Source: Bradyrhizobium sp. (GTDB lineage: Bacteria; Pseudomonadota; Alphaproteobacteria; Rhizobiales; Beijerinckiaceae). Taken from it: a stretch of DNA of 64,000 nt. The DNA is taken from contig SSMV01000120.1 of the NCBI GenBank assembly GCA_004799435.1, positions 1-64,000 of the forward strand, given 5' to 3'. The position numbers were made by a program, and so were the translations under genes. Of the stretch, positions 41,672-50,077 are shown in pieces. The notes beneath the pieces were generated by a model. That model ran no database searches, had not been told where the DNA came from, and worked only from the letters and a program-made list of their open reading frames with translations. Each line of letters begins with the position of its first letter. Positions within the stretch are counted from its first letter, which is position 1.

Positions 41672-43279
41672 TCAACTCGCCAGAAGAAAATCGCTCAGGG
41701 CCTCTTCCGCCTTCGATCCCGACTTGAGCCGGGGCATCTTCAGGAACGGGCGCGCCGTCAAATGGGGCACGCGGAACACGTCGAGTGTGGCGGCGAGCCG
41801 ATCGAGATAAAGATATTCCTCCTTGGTCTGCAGATCGAAGCGCGCAAAGCGGCGCTTGCCATCCGCGAGGGCCGCGTCAGAAACGGATTGTTCGGCGAAG
41901 TCGATCCACGGCGAGCGTTTCTGGCTCTTGTCGAAGCCCGAACCGACATGCATTGCGAGTTTGCGCCGGTCGCGGATTGCGGTCGGCAGCGCCTCGCGAT
42001 GAAGCGTCCAGAGGCTGCGCAGCGGCGCCTTGCCACGAACGCCCTCCTCCGTGTGGGTCAACATCTCGCTGGCCGGCAGGCTCAGCGCATAGCCGATCAC
42101 CGCCGGATCGAGAAAGGGCTCGCGCAGCTCGACGAGGAAGCGCATGCCGAACCGGTCAAGGCGCTGGAGGTTGGTGCGATGCATCAGCGACAGCGCCTGT
42201 TCGCGCAGGTTGCGCCCGGCGGTCTCGCCATCCGCGAAGGCAAGCTCCAGGGGCGCGTAGCCGGCGAACAACTCGTCAGCGCCCTCGCCGCAGAGCGCGA
42301 CGCGATAACCGTCGCGATGAATTCGCCGCGCAAGATGATGGTTGCAGAGGCCGTCGCGAATCATTGACGGTTCGAAGGACTCGGCCGTGTTCACCACCGC
42401 ATCGATCTGCGCCAAAAGACCGTCGCCGTCCTGGTCCATTGTGACGCGGCGCAGATCGAACCCCGTCGCGTCGGCATAGCGCGCCGCATAGTCGTAATCG
42501 GGCGCGTCGTCGTCGCCGAGAAAATAGCCGGGCGTTTCAGGCCTGATCTCGCGCGCGTAATGGGCGACGAGCGTGCTGTCGACGCCGCCGCTGAAGAGGA
42601 TGGCGGCCGGCAGATCCGGCGGAACGCGAATCTGAACCGCGTCGCGCAAAAGGCGATCGAGAACCGCCGGCTCGTGGGCGATGCGCGGCGTCGCCTGATC
42701 GGCGATGAAGCCGCCAAATTTGCCCAGCGCCGCCCGCGTCATGAAATGCCCCGGCGGCAGCAGCAGGACGTCGCCCGTCTCGCAGGCGCCAAGCAGCGGA
42801 CGGATCTCCGAGCAGAACAGGAAACCGGTCGCCGACTGGATGAGATAGAGCGGCTTCACCCCCAGCGGATCGCGCGCGGCGAGGAATTCGCCATTGGCGA
42901 CGTCGACGGCGACAAAGGCATACATGCCGTTGATGCGCCGCAACGCCTTGGGGCCCCAGAGGCGCAGCGCGGAGGCCAGCACCTCGGTGTCGGAATCGGT
43001 GCGGAAGGCGACGCCAGCCGCCTCCAATTCGCGGCGCAGCTCGCGATGGTTGTAAATCTCGCCGTTGAAGGAAACGAGGATTTCGCCATCGAACGACGCC
43101 TGCGGCTGAACGGCGCGCGCGCCATCGACGATGCGCAGCCGCTGCGTCCCCATCGCATAGTCCGGCAAGGGAAGGACAATCGGGTCGGCGACATCGCCGC
43201 GATGGCGGACGCCTTCGATAAGGCGGCGCACGGCCTCTTCGGCGCCCGCCCAGGAGATTGCGACCGCGATTCCGCACAT
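41672..43279 (-). CDS. asnB: Asparagine synthase (glutamine-hydrolysing)-like
   Basis: This is a 535-residue two-domain amidotransferase. The N-terminal class II glutaminase domain begins with the nucleophilic Cys2 in MCGIAVAIS and has FNGEIYNHRELR and LAARDPLGVKPLY. The synthetase domain has the ATP-pyrophosphate loop LFSGGVDSTLVAHY (about 228-241) and LCGEGADELFAGY. It makes asparagine, or amidates another carboxylate, from glutamine and ATP. The start at 43277-43279 is fixed by the required N-terminal Cys. Relatives in antibiotic or glycan clusters amidate other substrates, so the symbol is a best guess. It is divergent from a two-component system, with an inverted repeat in the gap. Confidence 0.9.
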   Translation of the reverse strand: MCGIAVAISWAGAEEAVRRLIEGVRHRGDVADPIVLPLPDYAMGTQRLRIVDGARAVQPQASFDGEILVSFNGEIYNHRELRRELEAAGVAFRTDSDTEVLASALRLWGPKALRRINGMYAFVAVDVANGEFLAARDPLGVKPLYLIQSATGFLFCSEIRPLLGACETGDVLLLPPGHFMTRAALGKFGGFIADQATPRIAHEPAVLDRLLRDAVQIRVPPDLPAAILFSGGVDSTLVAHYAREIRPETPGYFLGDDDAPDYDYAARYADATGFDLRRVTMDQDGDGLLAQIDAVVNTAESFEPSMIRDGLCNHHLARRIHRDGYRVALCGEGADELFAGYAPLELAFADGETAGRNLREQALSLMHRTNLQRLDRFGMRFLVELREPFLDPAVIGYALSLPASEMLTHTEEGVRGKAPLRSLWTLHREALPTAIRDRRKLAMHVGSGFDKSQKRSPWIDFAEQSVSDAALADGKRRFARFDLQTKEEYLYLDRLAATLDVFRVPHLTARPFLKMPRLKSGSKAEEALSDFLLAS

Positions 43280-43367
43280 CGCGCGAAAACCTTCGACTCG
43301 CTGGCGAATCGAGTGATTCGCGCCGTTGGTCGATGTCGCGCAGGCGGGCGGGCGAAACTGCGGCCCC

Positions 43368-43389
43368 AACTATACAAAACCGTATAGTT
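43368..43389. promoter_or_regulatory. Inverted repeat, likely operator between asnB and the response regulator
   Basis: AACTATAC at 43368-43375 and GTATAGTT at 43382-43389 are perfect reverse complements around AAAACC. It lies in the 233-base divergent gap, about 90 bases upstream of asnB and 120 upstream of the regulator. A matching half-site, GTATAGTT, recurs at 45645-45652 upstream of the cytochrome c' gene. The bound factor is unknown. Confidence 0.55.
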
Positions 43390-43512
43390 CGGCGCGGCGC
43401 GGCCATTACGGGGACAGGAGCACTTCCGTTCTTGCGCCGTCGCTCGGGCGATGACACTTTCTAGACGGTTTCGGGTCTGGGGTAGGTCGATGGGGCGCTT
43501 GCCGAGGATATC

Positions 43513-44187
43513 TTGAGAATCCTCATCGTCGAAGACGACCGCGAAAATGCCGATTTTATCGACAGCGGCCTGAGGGCGCTCGGCCATCAGACGGACTGGG
43601 CCGAGAATGGGGTCGACGGCGTGCGTTACGCCAGCGTCGAGCGCTACGACGCGATCATCCTCGACCGCATGCTGCCGGCGCTCGACGGGCTTGGCGTCGT
43701 GAGGGCCCTGCGCGAGTCAGGCGTTGCAACGCCGATCCTGTTCTTGACCCATCTTTCAGGGATCGACGAACGGGTGGAGGGTTTTGGCGCGGGCGGCGAC
43801 GATTATCTCGTCAAGCCTTTCGCGTTCGACGAATTGCTGGCGCGACTGATCGCTCTCGCGCGCAGACCGCCGCTGGCGGACGAACGAACGGTCCTCACGG
43901 TCGATGACATCGAGATGGACCTGATACGACGCACGGTGCGTCGCGACGGTCAATTGATCGAGCTTCAGCCGCGCGAGTTCCAGTTGCTGGAGTTTTTGAT
44001 TCGAAGCGAAGGCCGCATGGCGACGCGCACGATGCTGTTGGAGAAGGTCTGGCGGTTCAATTTCGATCCCAAGACCAACATCGTCGAAACGCATATCAGC
44101 CGTCTCCGGGCCAAAATCGACAAGGGACGACTCGTCCCGCTGATCCATACTGTCCGCGGGGTGGGATATTCGCTTCGTGCGCCGTAA
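43513..44187 (+). CDS. OmpR-family response regulator
   Basis: This 224-residue regulator has a receiver domain (IVEDDRENADF, phospho-Asp in AIILDRMLPALDG, FLTHLSG, YLVKPFAFDELLARL) and a winged-helix output domain (LQPREFQLLEFLIRSEGR, THISRLRAKIDKG, HTVRGVGYSLRAP). The Thr-His of FLTHLS is a variation from the common T/SA pair. The start is TTG at 43513, with GAGG upstream. The stop overlaps the GTG start of the partner kinase by 11 bases. It resembles regulators of metal or envelope stress (CopR/QseB-like class). It is divergent from asnB. Confidence 0.92.
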   Translation: MRILIVEDDRENADFIDSGLRALGHQTDWAENGVDGVRYASVERYDAIILDRMLPALDGLGVVRALRESGVATPILFLTHLSGIDERVEGFGAGGDDYLVKPFAFDELLARLIALARRPPLADERTVLTVDDIEMDLIRRTVRRDGQLIELQPREFQLLEFLIRSEGRMATRTMLLEKVWRFNFDPKTNIVETHISRLRAKIDKGRLVPLIHTVRGVGYSLRAP

Positions 44188-45616
44188 TTCGCTCTTTGGC
44201 ACGACCGGCTTTCGTCTCACCGCCATCTATGTTGGCGTTTTCACGCTGTCCGTGATCGCGCTGGGCGTCGTTGTTTATTTCAACGTCGGCAGCCAATTCC
44301 AGACGGAATTCGACGAGCGCGTCTCCGAGGAGGCGGACGCGCTGGTCGCTTTCGCGCGCAATCATGACGAGGGTGCGCTGATCGCGCGTATCGCCTTCCT
44401 CTACCGCCAGCCAGGCGCTCTCGACTATCGTCTGGAAGACGACGCCGGCGTGCTTCTTGCCGGCAATCTCCCGGCGATTCGCAAGGGGAGTGGCTTCCCC
44501 GGCGACGGATGGATCGAAATCCCGACGCCTGAAGCTGCGGGCGAGGACGCCGACCAGGACTGGACGCGGGCCCTCATCACAAAATTGGACAGCGGCGATG
44601 TCCTTGTCGTCGGCCAGGAGCTTACGGGAGTCCACGAGGCGAGACGCGCGGTGCTGGTCGCATTCGCATGGGCTCTCGCGCTGACGCTTATTTTGGGCGC
44701 CGGCGGCGGTCTCATCGTCAGCGCGAGCTTTCTGCGCCGGCTCGATGGAATGAGCCGAGCGGCGGAAGCGATTATGGCCGGCGATCTTCGCCAGCGTATT
44801 CCGCGAGCCAACCCCAAGGACGATCTCGGGCGACTGGCGCTGACCTTCAACCGAATGCTCGAACAGATCGAGCGGTTGATCGAGGCGAACCGACACGTGA
44901 GTCACAACATCGCGCACGATCTGAGAAAGCCGCTGGCGCGCATCCTTCGCCGCCTTGAGGCGGCGCGAGCGGCCGAGCAGAGCGTTTCGACCTACGAAGT
45001 CGCCGTCGACGGCGCGATCGGCGATGTTCACGGCGTACTCGAGACCTTCAATGCGTTGCTCCGCATCGCTCAGATCGAGACCGGGGCGCGCCGCGCCGGC
45101 TTCAAGCCGGTCGATCTCGCGGGCGTGGCGCAGGAGGTGGCGGAGGCGTTTCAGCCCGCCGCCGACGACGAGGGAAAGGCGCTGACGACCGACCTGGCGA
45201 TCCCGCTGCCGCGGGCGGGGGACGAGGAACTGCTCAAGCAGATGGTCGCCAACGTCATCGAGAATGCAATCCGGCATACGCCGAAGGGCGCGCGCATCGC
45301 GTTGCGCAGCGATTACGACGCAGGATTTGCGAGGCTAACAATTTCGGACGACGGCCCTGGCGTCCCCACGGCCGAGCGTCAGCATATATTCGAACGGTTC
45401 TATCGCCTCGATGCCGCGCGCGCCACTGCCGGCGACGGACTGGGCCTCAGCTTGGTCGCGGCGATCGCGGATCTGCATGCGCTCAAGGTCAGCGCGGAGG
45501 ACAACCATCCCGGCCTGCGCCTCGTCTTCACTGCGAGCGGCGCCGAACGCGATTCGCTTTCGGACGCGGCCCACCGCCGGCCGCCAACGCCTGCATCGCA
45601 GCTTTCGCCTTCGTGA
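44177..45616 (+). CDS. Sensor histidine kinase
   Basis: This 479-residue membrane kinase has a first helix (LTAIYVGVFTLSVIALGVVVYF), a periplasmic domain of about 135 residues and a second helix (ALALTLILGAGGGLIVSASFL). HAMP contains AGDLRQRIPRANPKDDLGRL, the H-box is RHVSHNIAHDLRKPLARILRRL, and the ATPase domain has VIENAIRHTPKG, DDGPGVP and GDGLGLSLVAAI. It starts at GTG within the regulator's end, so both proteins are made together. The periplasmic sensor shows no recognised ligand domain. A cytochrome c' gene follows 100 bases downstream on the same strand and may be under its control. Confidence 0.92.
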   Translation: MRRNSLFGTTGFRLTAIYVGVFTLSVIALGVVVYFNVGSQFQTEFDERVSEEADALVAFARNHDEGALIARIAFLYRQPGALDYRLEDDAGVLLAGNLPAIRKGSGFPGDGWIEIPTPEAAGEDADQDWTRALITKLDSGDVLVVGQELTGVHEARRAVLVAFAWALALTLILGAGGGLIVSASFLRRLDGMSRAAEAIMAGDLRQRIPRANPKDDLGRLALTFNRMLEQIERLIEANRHVSHNIAHDLRKPLARILRRLEAARAAEQSVSTYEVAVDGAIGDVHGVLETFNALLRIAQIETGARRAGFKPVDLAGVAQEVAEAFQPAADDEGKALTTDLAIPLPRAGDEELLKQMVANVIENAIRHTPKGARIALRSDYDAGFARLTISDDGPGVPTAERQHIFERFYRLDAARATAGDGLGLSLVAAIADLHALKVSAEDNHPGLRLVFTASGAERDSLSDAAHRRPPTPASQLSPS

Positions 45617-45716
45617 AGCGAGCCGGCGCGGTCATTGCGGATCGGTATAGTTGCAGCCATTTTGCGGCCGCCAAGCAAAGCGAGGACACGCGCGCAACAT
45701 CGAAACGGAATCGCTC

Positions 45717-46115
45717 ATGCGGATGCGCGCGGCCATCATCGCAGCTTTGATTTTGACTCTGGCGGCGTCTTTCGCCTGCGCAGAGCGGACGCAGGCCGCC
45801 GCTTCGCTCAAGGCGACGATGCGAGCGTGGAAGACGAATATGGGCGCGCTGGAGGGCATGGCTGCCGGCGCCGCTCCGCTCGACAGCGCGGAGGCGCTTC
45901 GCCTATTGCAGGAATTCGCCACGGATTCGCAAACGACGGCGGGACGATCGATCGTAACGGGTGCCGACGCCGCGGATATCCATGCCCGATTCGAAGCCTT
46001 CTCGGCCGACGCCCGACGGGCGGGCGAGGCGATTCCGGCGGGAGACCCGCTGCAACCCCACCTGCTGCGGTTGCGCGCCGATTGCCGCTCCTGTCACGAT
46101 CTCTACGCCAACTGA
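45717..46115 (+). CDS. Cytochrome c' (class II, c-556-like)
   Basis: This 132-residue exported c-type cytochrome has a signal peptide (AAIIALILTLAASFACA) and a four-helix-bundle mature domain. The single haem site near the C-terminus, CRSCHDLY, is the hallmark of class II cytochromes. The mature part (about 108 residues) is shorter than typical cytochrome c' (about 125-130). Such proteins bind NO or CO or act as small electron carriers in the periplasm. Maturation would need the ccm operon encoded at 10-14 kb. The ATG at 45717 has GGAA upstream and starts the signal peptide; an upstream start would add 22 non-signal residues. Confidence 0.85.
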   Translation: MRMRAAIIAALILTLAASFACAERTQAAASLKATMRAWKTNMGALEGMAAGAAPLDSAEALRLLQEFATDSQTTAGRSIVTGADAADIHARFEAFSADARRAGEAIPAGDPLQPHLLRLRADCRSCHDLYAN

Positions 46116-46252
46116 ACTCTGCGCCAACTTGACCTGGGCCGCCGCGCCGCTCGCCGGGCCCGTTCATCCGCGCTTCATTTAGCCTGCCGCAAACTGTCGA
46201 GTCGCCGGGTTTGCGGACCTTCCGCCTCTCGCGCCGCGGTGGGTTGGGCCTG

Positions 46253-47554
46253 ATGAATCTGCGATTTCTGACTTGCGCCTCAGCTTTGGCGCTAACGGGT
46301 TTCATCGGCTCCGATTCGCTGATCGGGCCGGCGCAATCGCTGACCATCCCGGCGCTGTGCCTTGAGGGCGAGCCCTGCGTGCCGCTCTGCCATCCCATTT
46401 ACGAGGCCGAGAAATCGCCGGAGGACTTCGTTCTGCGCGCCGCCTATGAGCTCGGGCCGGCGCAAAGCTTCAAACTGCCGCCGGCCAATTTGACGATGCC
46501 GCCGCTGGTCGACCCGAAGAACGTCTATTCGGAGATCGCGCCGGGCAAGATGAGCCCGGCGACCGAGGGCGCGCTGAACCGGGTCTACGCCCCCAATCTG
46601 ATCACCGGCAAAGTCGACGTCATCGACCCCGACACGTTTGAGGTCGTCGACAGCTATTTCGCCATTCCGAGCCCGCAGCACATCGTGCCGTCCTGGGATT
46701 TGCAGACCCTATGGGTCTCGGGCGACATCAGCTATCGCGGCGGCCATGCGTCGCTGGCGGCGATCGATCCCAAGACCGGCAAGGTCACCAAGACGATCGA
46801 CGTGCCCGACGCCTACAACATGTATTTCACGCCCGACGGACGTTCGGCGATCATCGTCGCCGAGGCGATGCGGCGGCTCGAGTTCCGCGATCCGCACACG
46901 ATGGAGCTGCAGGGCTATATCGCCGCGCCGCGTTGCGCCGGCGTCAATCACGCCGATTTCTCGCTCGACGGCTCTTATGCGATTTTCACCTGCGAATATG
47001 ACGACTCGCTCGCCAAGATCGACCTCGTCCATCACACGCTGGTCGGCGTGTTGCAGCTTTCGCCCGGCCATATCCCGCAGGATATCCGCGTCGCGCCCGA
47101 CGGCTCGGCCTTCTATGTCGCCGACATGCTCAAGGACGGGCTGGTGGTGATCGACGGCGACGCCTTCAAGGAAACCGGCTTCATCCCGACCGGCGTCGGC
47201 GCGCATGGGCTCTACCCGAGCCGCGACGGCAAGCTGCTCTATGTCTCCAATCGCGGCACCCATAATCTCGGCGGCGAGCGCAAGGGCGAAGGCAGCGTGT
47301 CGGTGATGGATTTCGCCACCCGCCAGATCGTCGCGACCTGGACCATCCCCGGCGGCGGCAGCCCTGACATGGGCAATGTCTCTGCCGACGGCAAATATCT
47401 CTGGCTGTCGGGCCGTTATGACGGCGTCGTCTACGCCTTCAATACTGACGACGGCTCGGTCAAAACGATCCCTGTCGGCGGCATGCCGCATGGCCTGACG
47501 GTCTGGCCGCAGCCCGGCCGCTATTCGCTCGGCCATACCGGCAACATGCGCTAG
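46253..47554 (+). CDS. Exported YVTN/YncE-like beta-propeller protein with N-terminal CX3CH motif
   Basis: This 433-residue exported protein has a signal peptide (MNLRFLTCASALALTGF) followed by a beta-propeller of YVTN/YncE type. Repeated blades read GKVDVIDPDTFEVVDSYF, LAAIDPKTGKVTKTIDVPD, SVSVMDFATRQIVATWTIP and VVYAFNTDDGSVKTIPVGG. Before the propeller is a Cys-rich stretch (LCLEGEPCVPLCHPIY) containing CX3CH, which could be a disulfide or an unusual covalent haem site. Cytochrome cd1 and NirF propellers are distant relatives. The ATG at 46253 is chosen for the signal peptide. Its substrate or partner is unknown; a cytochrome c' gene lies 137 bases upstream. Confidence 0.82.
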   Translation: MNLRFLTCASALALTGFIGSDSLIGPAQSLTIPALCLEGEPCVPLCHPIYEAEKSPEDFVLRAAYELGPAQSFKLPPANLTMPPLVDPKNVYSEIAPGKMSPATEGALNRVYAPNLITGKVDVIDPDTFEVVDSYFAIPSPQHIVPSWDLQTLWVSGDISYRGGHASLAAIDPKTGKVTKTIDVPDAYNMYFTPDGRSAIIVAEAMRRLEFRDPHTMELQGYIAAPRCAGVNHADFSLDGSYAIFTCEYDDSLAKIDLVHHTLVGVLQLSPGHIPQDIRVAPDGSAFYVADMLKDGLVVIDGDAFKETGFIPTGVGAHGLYPSRDGKLLYVSNRGTHNLGGERKGEGSVSVMDFATRQIVATWTIPGGGSPDMGNVSADGKYLWLSGRYDGVVYAFNTDDGSVKTIPVGGMPHGLTVWPQPGRYSLGHTGNMR

Positions 47555-47605
47555 CGGCGGCTTTCGTCGTCGCGCCCCGCCGCCGGATCGACGCGGGAGA
47601 ATCAG

Positions 47606-48229
47606 ATGGACGATCTCTTCAAGACGTTCGACGCGCTCGCCATTCTCTATTGGGTGGTCCCCGGCGCCTTCTTCATTCTGTTTCGCGCTTTCGCGCTAAA
47701 GGGCTCCTTTCCCTCGCTGGGCAAGGACGACGTCGTCCCCTTCATCATTGTCTCGGTGCTCTATTGGTATCTGCTGATCTGGGTCTTCGCCGCGTTCTTC
47801 GGCGTGCCCGATCTCTATCGCCAATATCTGACCGGCGTTCAGTCGATCGTCGCGCTGGTGGCGGTTCCCTCGCTTCTGGGCGTCGGCGCCGGACTGATCG
47901 AGCGCGGCGACGTCGTCGGCAGATTGCTGCGGGCGCATGGCGTTGGATTTCTGTCCCCTTACGCCACCGCCTGGGAGTCGCTGGTCGTCAATCTTCCGGC
48001 CGGTTCGGTGCTCATCGTTCATCTCAAGGACGCCGAGCCGATCGTCGGCCGCTGGGTCAACGCGCAATTCGGTTCGGCCGGATCGACCGACAAAGAGGTG
48101 CGCGATCTCTATCTCGACGAGATTGGCGCGGTGACCGGCGACAATTATCAGCCCTTCACGCCGACGCGCGGCGCCTATGTCGCCGCCGATCAGATCCAGT
48201 TCATCGAAGTCATTTCCGCCGCAACATAA
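47606..48229 (+). CDS. DUF6338-like membrane protein
   Basis: This 207-residue inner-membrane protein has three N-terminal hydrophobic segments (ALAILYWVVPGAFFILFRAF, VVPFIIVSVLYWYLLIWVFAAFFG, IVALVAVPSLLGVGAGLI). A cytoplasmic SH3-like beta domain follows, with ATAWESLVVNLPAGSVLIVHLKDAEPIVGRWV and DLYLDEIGAVTGDNYQPF. This layout matches the DUF6338 group found beside phage-defence or stress genes and as orphans. Function is unknown. The next frame starts 11 bases downstream with a strong ribosome-binding site, so the two form a pair. Confidence 0.75.
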   Translation: MDDLFKTFDALAILYWVVPGAFFILFRAFALKGSFPSLGKDDVVPFIIVSVLYWYLLIWVFAAFFGVPDLYRQYLTGVQSIVALVAVPSLLGVGAGLIERGDVVGRLLRAHGVGFLSPYATAWESLVVNLPAGSVLIVHLKDAEPIVGRWVNAQFGSAGSTDKEVRDLYLDEIGAVTGDNYQPFTPTRGAYVAADQIQFIEVISAAT

Positions 48230-48240
48230 GGGGGAGAGAG

Positions 48241-48420
48241 ATGAGCAAGACGCCCAAAAGCATCCTTCCGGGCTCGGAAGTTCTGCGCGAGACCATCGGC
48301 CTGCGCGCCGCCCATCCGACCGGCGGCAAGCCGAAGCCCGGTTCGATCAACATCGGCGGCGGCCCGAAGATCACGCCGAAACCCGACAAGCCGGACCCTG
48401 CGAAGACGCCGCAGAAATAG
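48241..48420 (+). CDS. 59-residue Pro/Lys-rich small protein paired with the DUF6338-like gene
   Basis: The frame starts at ATG 48241, preceded by the strong ribosome-binding sequence GGGGGAGAGAG, and ends TAG at 48418-48420. The product begins SKTPKSILPGSEVLRETIG and ends in a Gly/Pro/Lys-rich disordered tail (GGGPKITPKPDKPDPAKTPQ). No membrane segment or cysteine is present. The good initiation signal and the 11-base spacing to the DUF6338-like gene argue that it is real and co-translated, perhaps a partner of that protein's cytoplasmic domain. No family is recognised. Confidence 0.65.
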   Translation: MSKTPKSILPGSEVLRETIGLRAAHPTGGKPKPGSINIGGGPKITPKPDKPDPAKTPQK

Positions 48421-48429
48421 ACTCGTCCC

Positions 48430-48555
48430 TCACCCCTCGTCCTGAGGAGCCCGCGAAGCGGGCGTCTCGAAGGACGCTTCGCATGGGCGCAAACGCGTCC
48501 TTAAAGCATCCTTCGACTCGCCCTCGCAAACGCGAGGGCGGCTGAGGATGAGGGC
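48430..48555. repeat. Imperfect long palindromic intergenic repeat
   Basis: Arms CCCTCGTCCTGAGGAGCCC and GGGCGGCTGAGGATGAGGG are roughly complementary at the ends. Internal CGAAGGACGC and GCATCCTTCG form a second stem. GCCCGCGAAGCGGGC and GCCCTCGCAAACGCGAGGGC are additional hairpins. This matches the type of short palindromic repeat dispersed between genes in Hyphomicrobiales. It lies downstream of the 59-residue gene and the convergent MFS gene, where it may also stop transcription. Confidence 0.7.
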
Positions 48556-48580
48556 ACAGAGGACCTAATAGTGACTTGTT

Positions 48581-49849
48581 CTACGCTTCCGGCGGCCGCG
48601 GCTTGGGCGGCGCCGTCAGCGTCGCGGCGAGACTCGGCGCGACCCGCGCGGCTAGCGCCAGCGCGACCAGCGCTGCGGCGCAGGCAAGCGCCCCGCCGAA
48701 AAATGCCGCGCGCGGCCCCATCGCATCCCAGAGCGCGCCGGCGCCAAGGCTCGCGAAAAGCGTCGCGCCGCCGCCGACGAGATTGAAGACGCCGAAGGCG
48801 GCGCCGCGCTGTTCCGCCGGCGCGGCGTCGGCGACCAGCGCCGACAGCACGCCCTGGGTGAGGCCAAGATGGAGCCCCCAAAGGGCGACGCCGAACGCCG
48901 CCCAGCCGACATTCTCTGCCAGCGCCAGCGTGAGATCGCCGGCGATCAGCACGAAGAAGCCGGTGGTCGCGATCGTCAGCCGGTCGAAGCGATCGGAGAG
49001 GACGCCGGCTGGATAGGCGGCGAGCGCATAGAACACATTCATCGTCACCAGAGTCAGCGGCGCGAAAGCGAGCGGCAGGCCGAGGCTTTGAACCCTAAGC
49101 ACCAAGAAAGCCTCGGAGAAACGCGCCAGCGAAAACATCGCCGCGACAATCACGACCAGCCAATAGGCGCCGCCAAGCCGGCCGAGCGAAGCGAGGTTGA
49201 AGGGCAAGCGCGCGGGCTTCGCCGCGCCGCTCGCCTGCGGCTCCTCAACCGCGACGATAAGCAACGCCACGGCGAGCAGCGCGGGAACGACCGCCACCCA
49301 GAAGACGGCGCGAAAGGCGCCGTGAGTCGCCGCCATCAGACCGATCGCCAGCGCCGGCCCAAGAAAAGCGCCGACGGTGTCGAGCGACTGGCGCAGACCG
49401 AAACTGGCGCCGCGCAGCATCGGCGGCGCCACATCGGCGATCAGGGCGTCGCGCGGCGCGCCGCGCACGCCCTTGCCGATGCGATCGACGAAGCGCGCCG
49501 CCGCCACCCCGCCGAGCGAAGCCGCTAGCGGAAAGGCCGGCTTGCTGATCGCCGAGAGGCCATAGCCGAAGACGGTCAGCGCTTTGCGCCTGCCGAACCA
49601 GTCCGACAGCGCGCCGGAAAGCGCCTTGACGATCGAGACGATCGCTTCGGCGCCGCCTTCGATGACGCCGATCGTCTCCATCGAAGCGCCCATGACCGAG
49701 ACAAGATAGATCGGCAACAGCGCATGGATCATCTCCGAGGAGACATCCATCAGCAATGACACGCCGCCGAGCGCCCAGACGGCGACCGGCAGAGCGGGCC
49801 CGGGGAAGCGATCCCAAGGTTTCCAGAGTTGAGCGCTATCGATTTTCAT
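48581..49849 (-). CDS. MFS transporter
   Basis: This 422-residue major facilitator has about twelve hydrophobic helices. The loop 2-3 signature is GALSDWFGRRKALTVFGYGL, and the second-half repeat is AGVLSDRFDRLTIATTGFF. The segment FVDRIGKGVRGAPRDALIADVAP marks the subgroup of drug- or metal-type exporters often annotated as YttB/UhpC-like. The substrate is not predictable. The start at 49847-49849 (MKIDSAQLWKPWDRFPG) is preferred to one ten residues upstream. It is a single-gene unit between the palindromic repeat and a 228-base gap. Confidence 0.9.
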   Translation of the reverse strand: MKIDSAQLWKPWDRFPGPALPVAVWALGGVSLLMDVSSEMIHALLPIYLVSVMGASMETIGVIEGGAEAIVSIVKALSGALSDWFGRRKALTVFGYGLSAISKPAFPLAASLGGVAAARFVDRIGKGVRGAPRDALIADVAPPMLRGASFGLRQSLDTVGAFLGPALAIGLMAATHGAFRAVFWVAVVPALLAVALLIVAVEEPQASGAAKPARLPFNLASLGRLGGAYWLVVIVAAMFSLARFSEAFLVLRVQSLGLPLAFAPLTLVTMNVFYALAAYPAGVLSDRFDRLTIATTGFFVLIAGDLTLALAENVGWAAFGVALWGLHLGLTQGVLSALVADAAPAEQRGAAFGVFNLVGGGATLFASLGAGALWDAMGPRAAFFGGALACAAALVALALAARVAPSLAATLTAPPKPRPPEA

Positions 49850-50077
49850 CGGTCGGAGTCTGGCCTCGCCGCGAGGCATGCGCCCATACCGGCGCCGTGC
49901 AAAGCCCTAGCGCATCGAAGCGCGCTGCGAAACGTAAAAAGGCGCGACATTAGCGCAGAAGCGAGTCCGTAAGCTTGCTGTCAGGTTGCGCCAAAGAAAA
50001 GCTTGAACGAAGCGACAGCAATGGAGAGTCTATATCCAATTTTAAAATCTTGGCGCCGCTGGCGGCTGCGGACCGCT

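Noticed and set aside
49880-50077. Short frames between the MFS and membrane-protein genes
   Set aside because: They overlap each other, lack ribosome-binding sites and read as random sequence. This gap appears to hold only promoter sequence.
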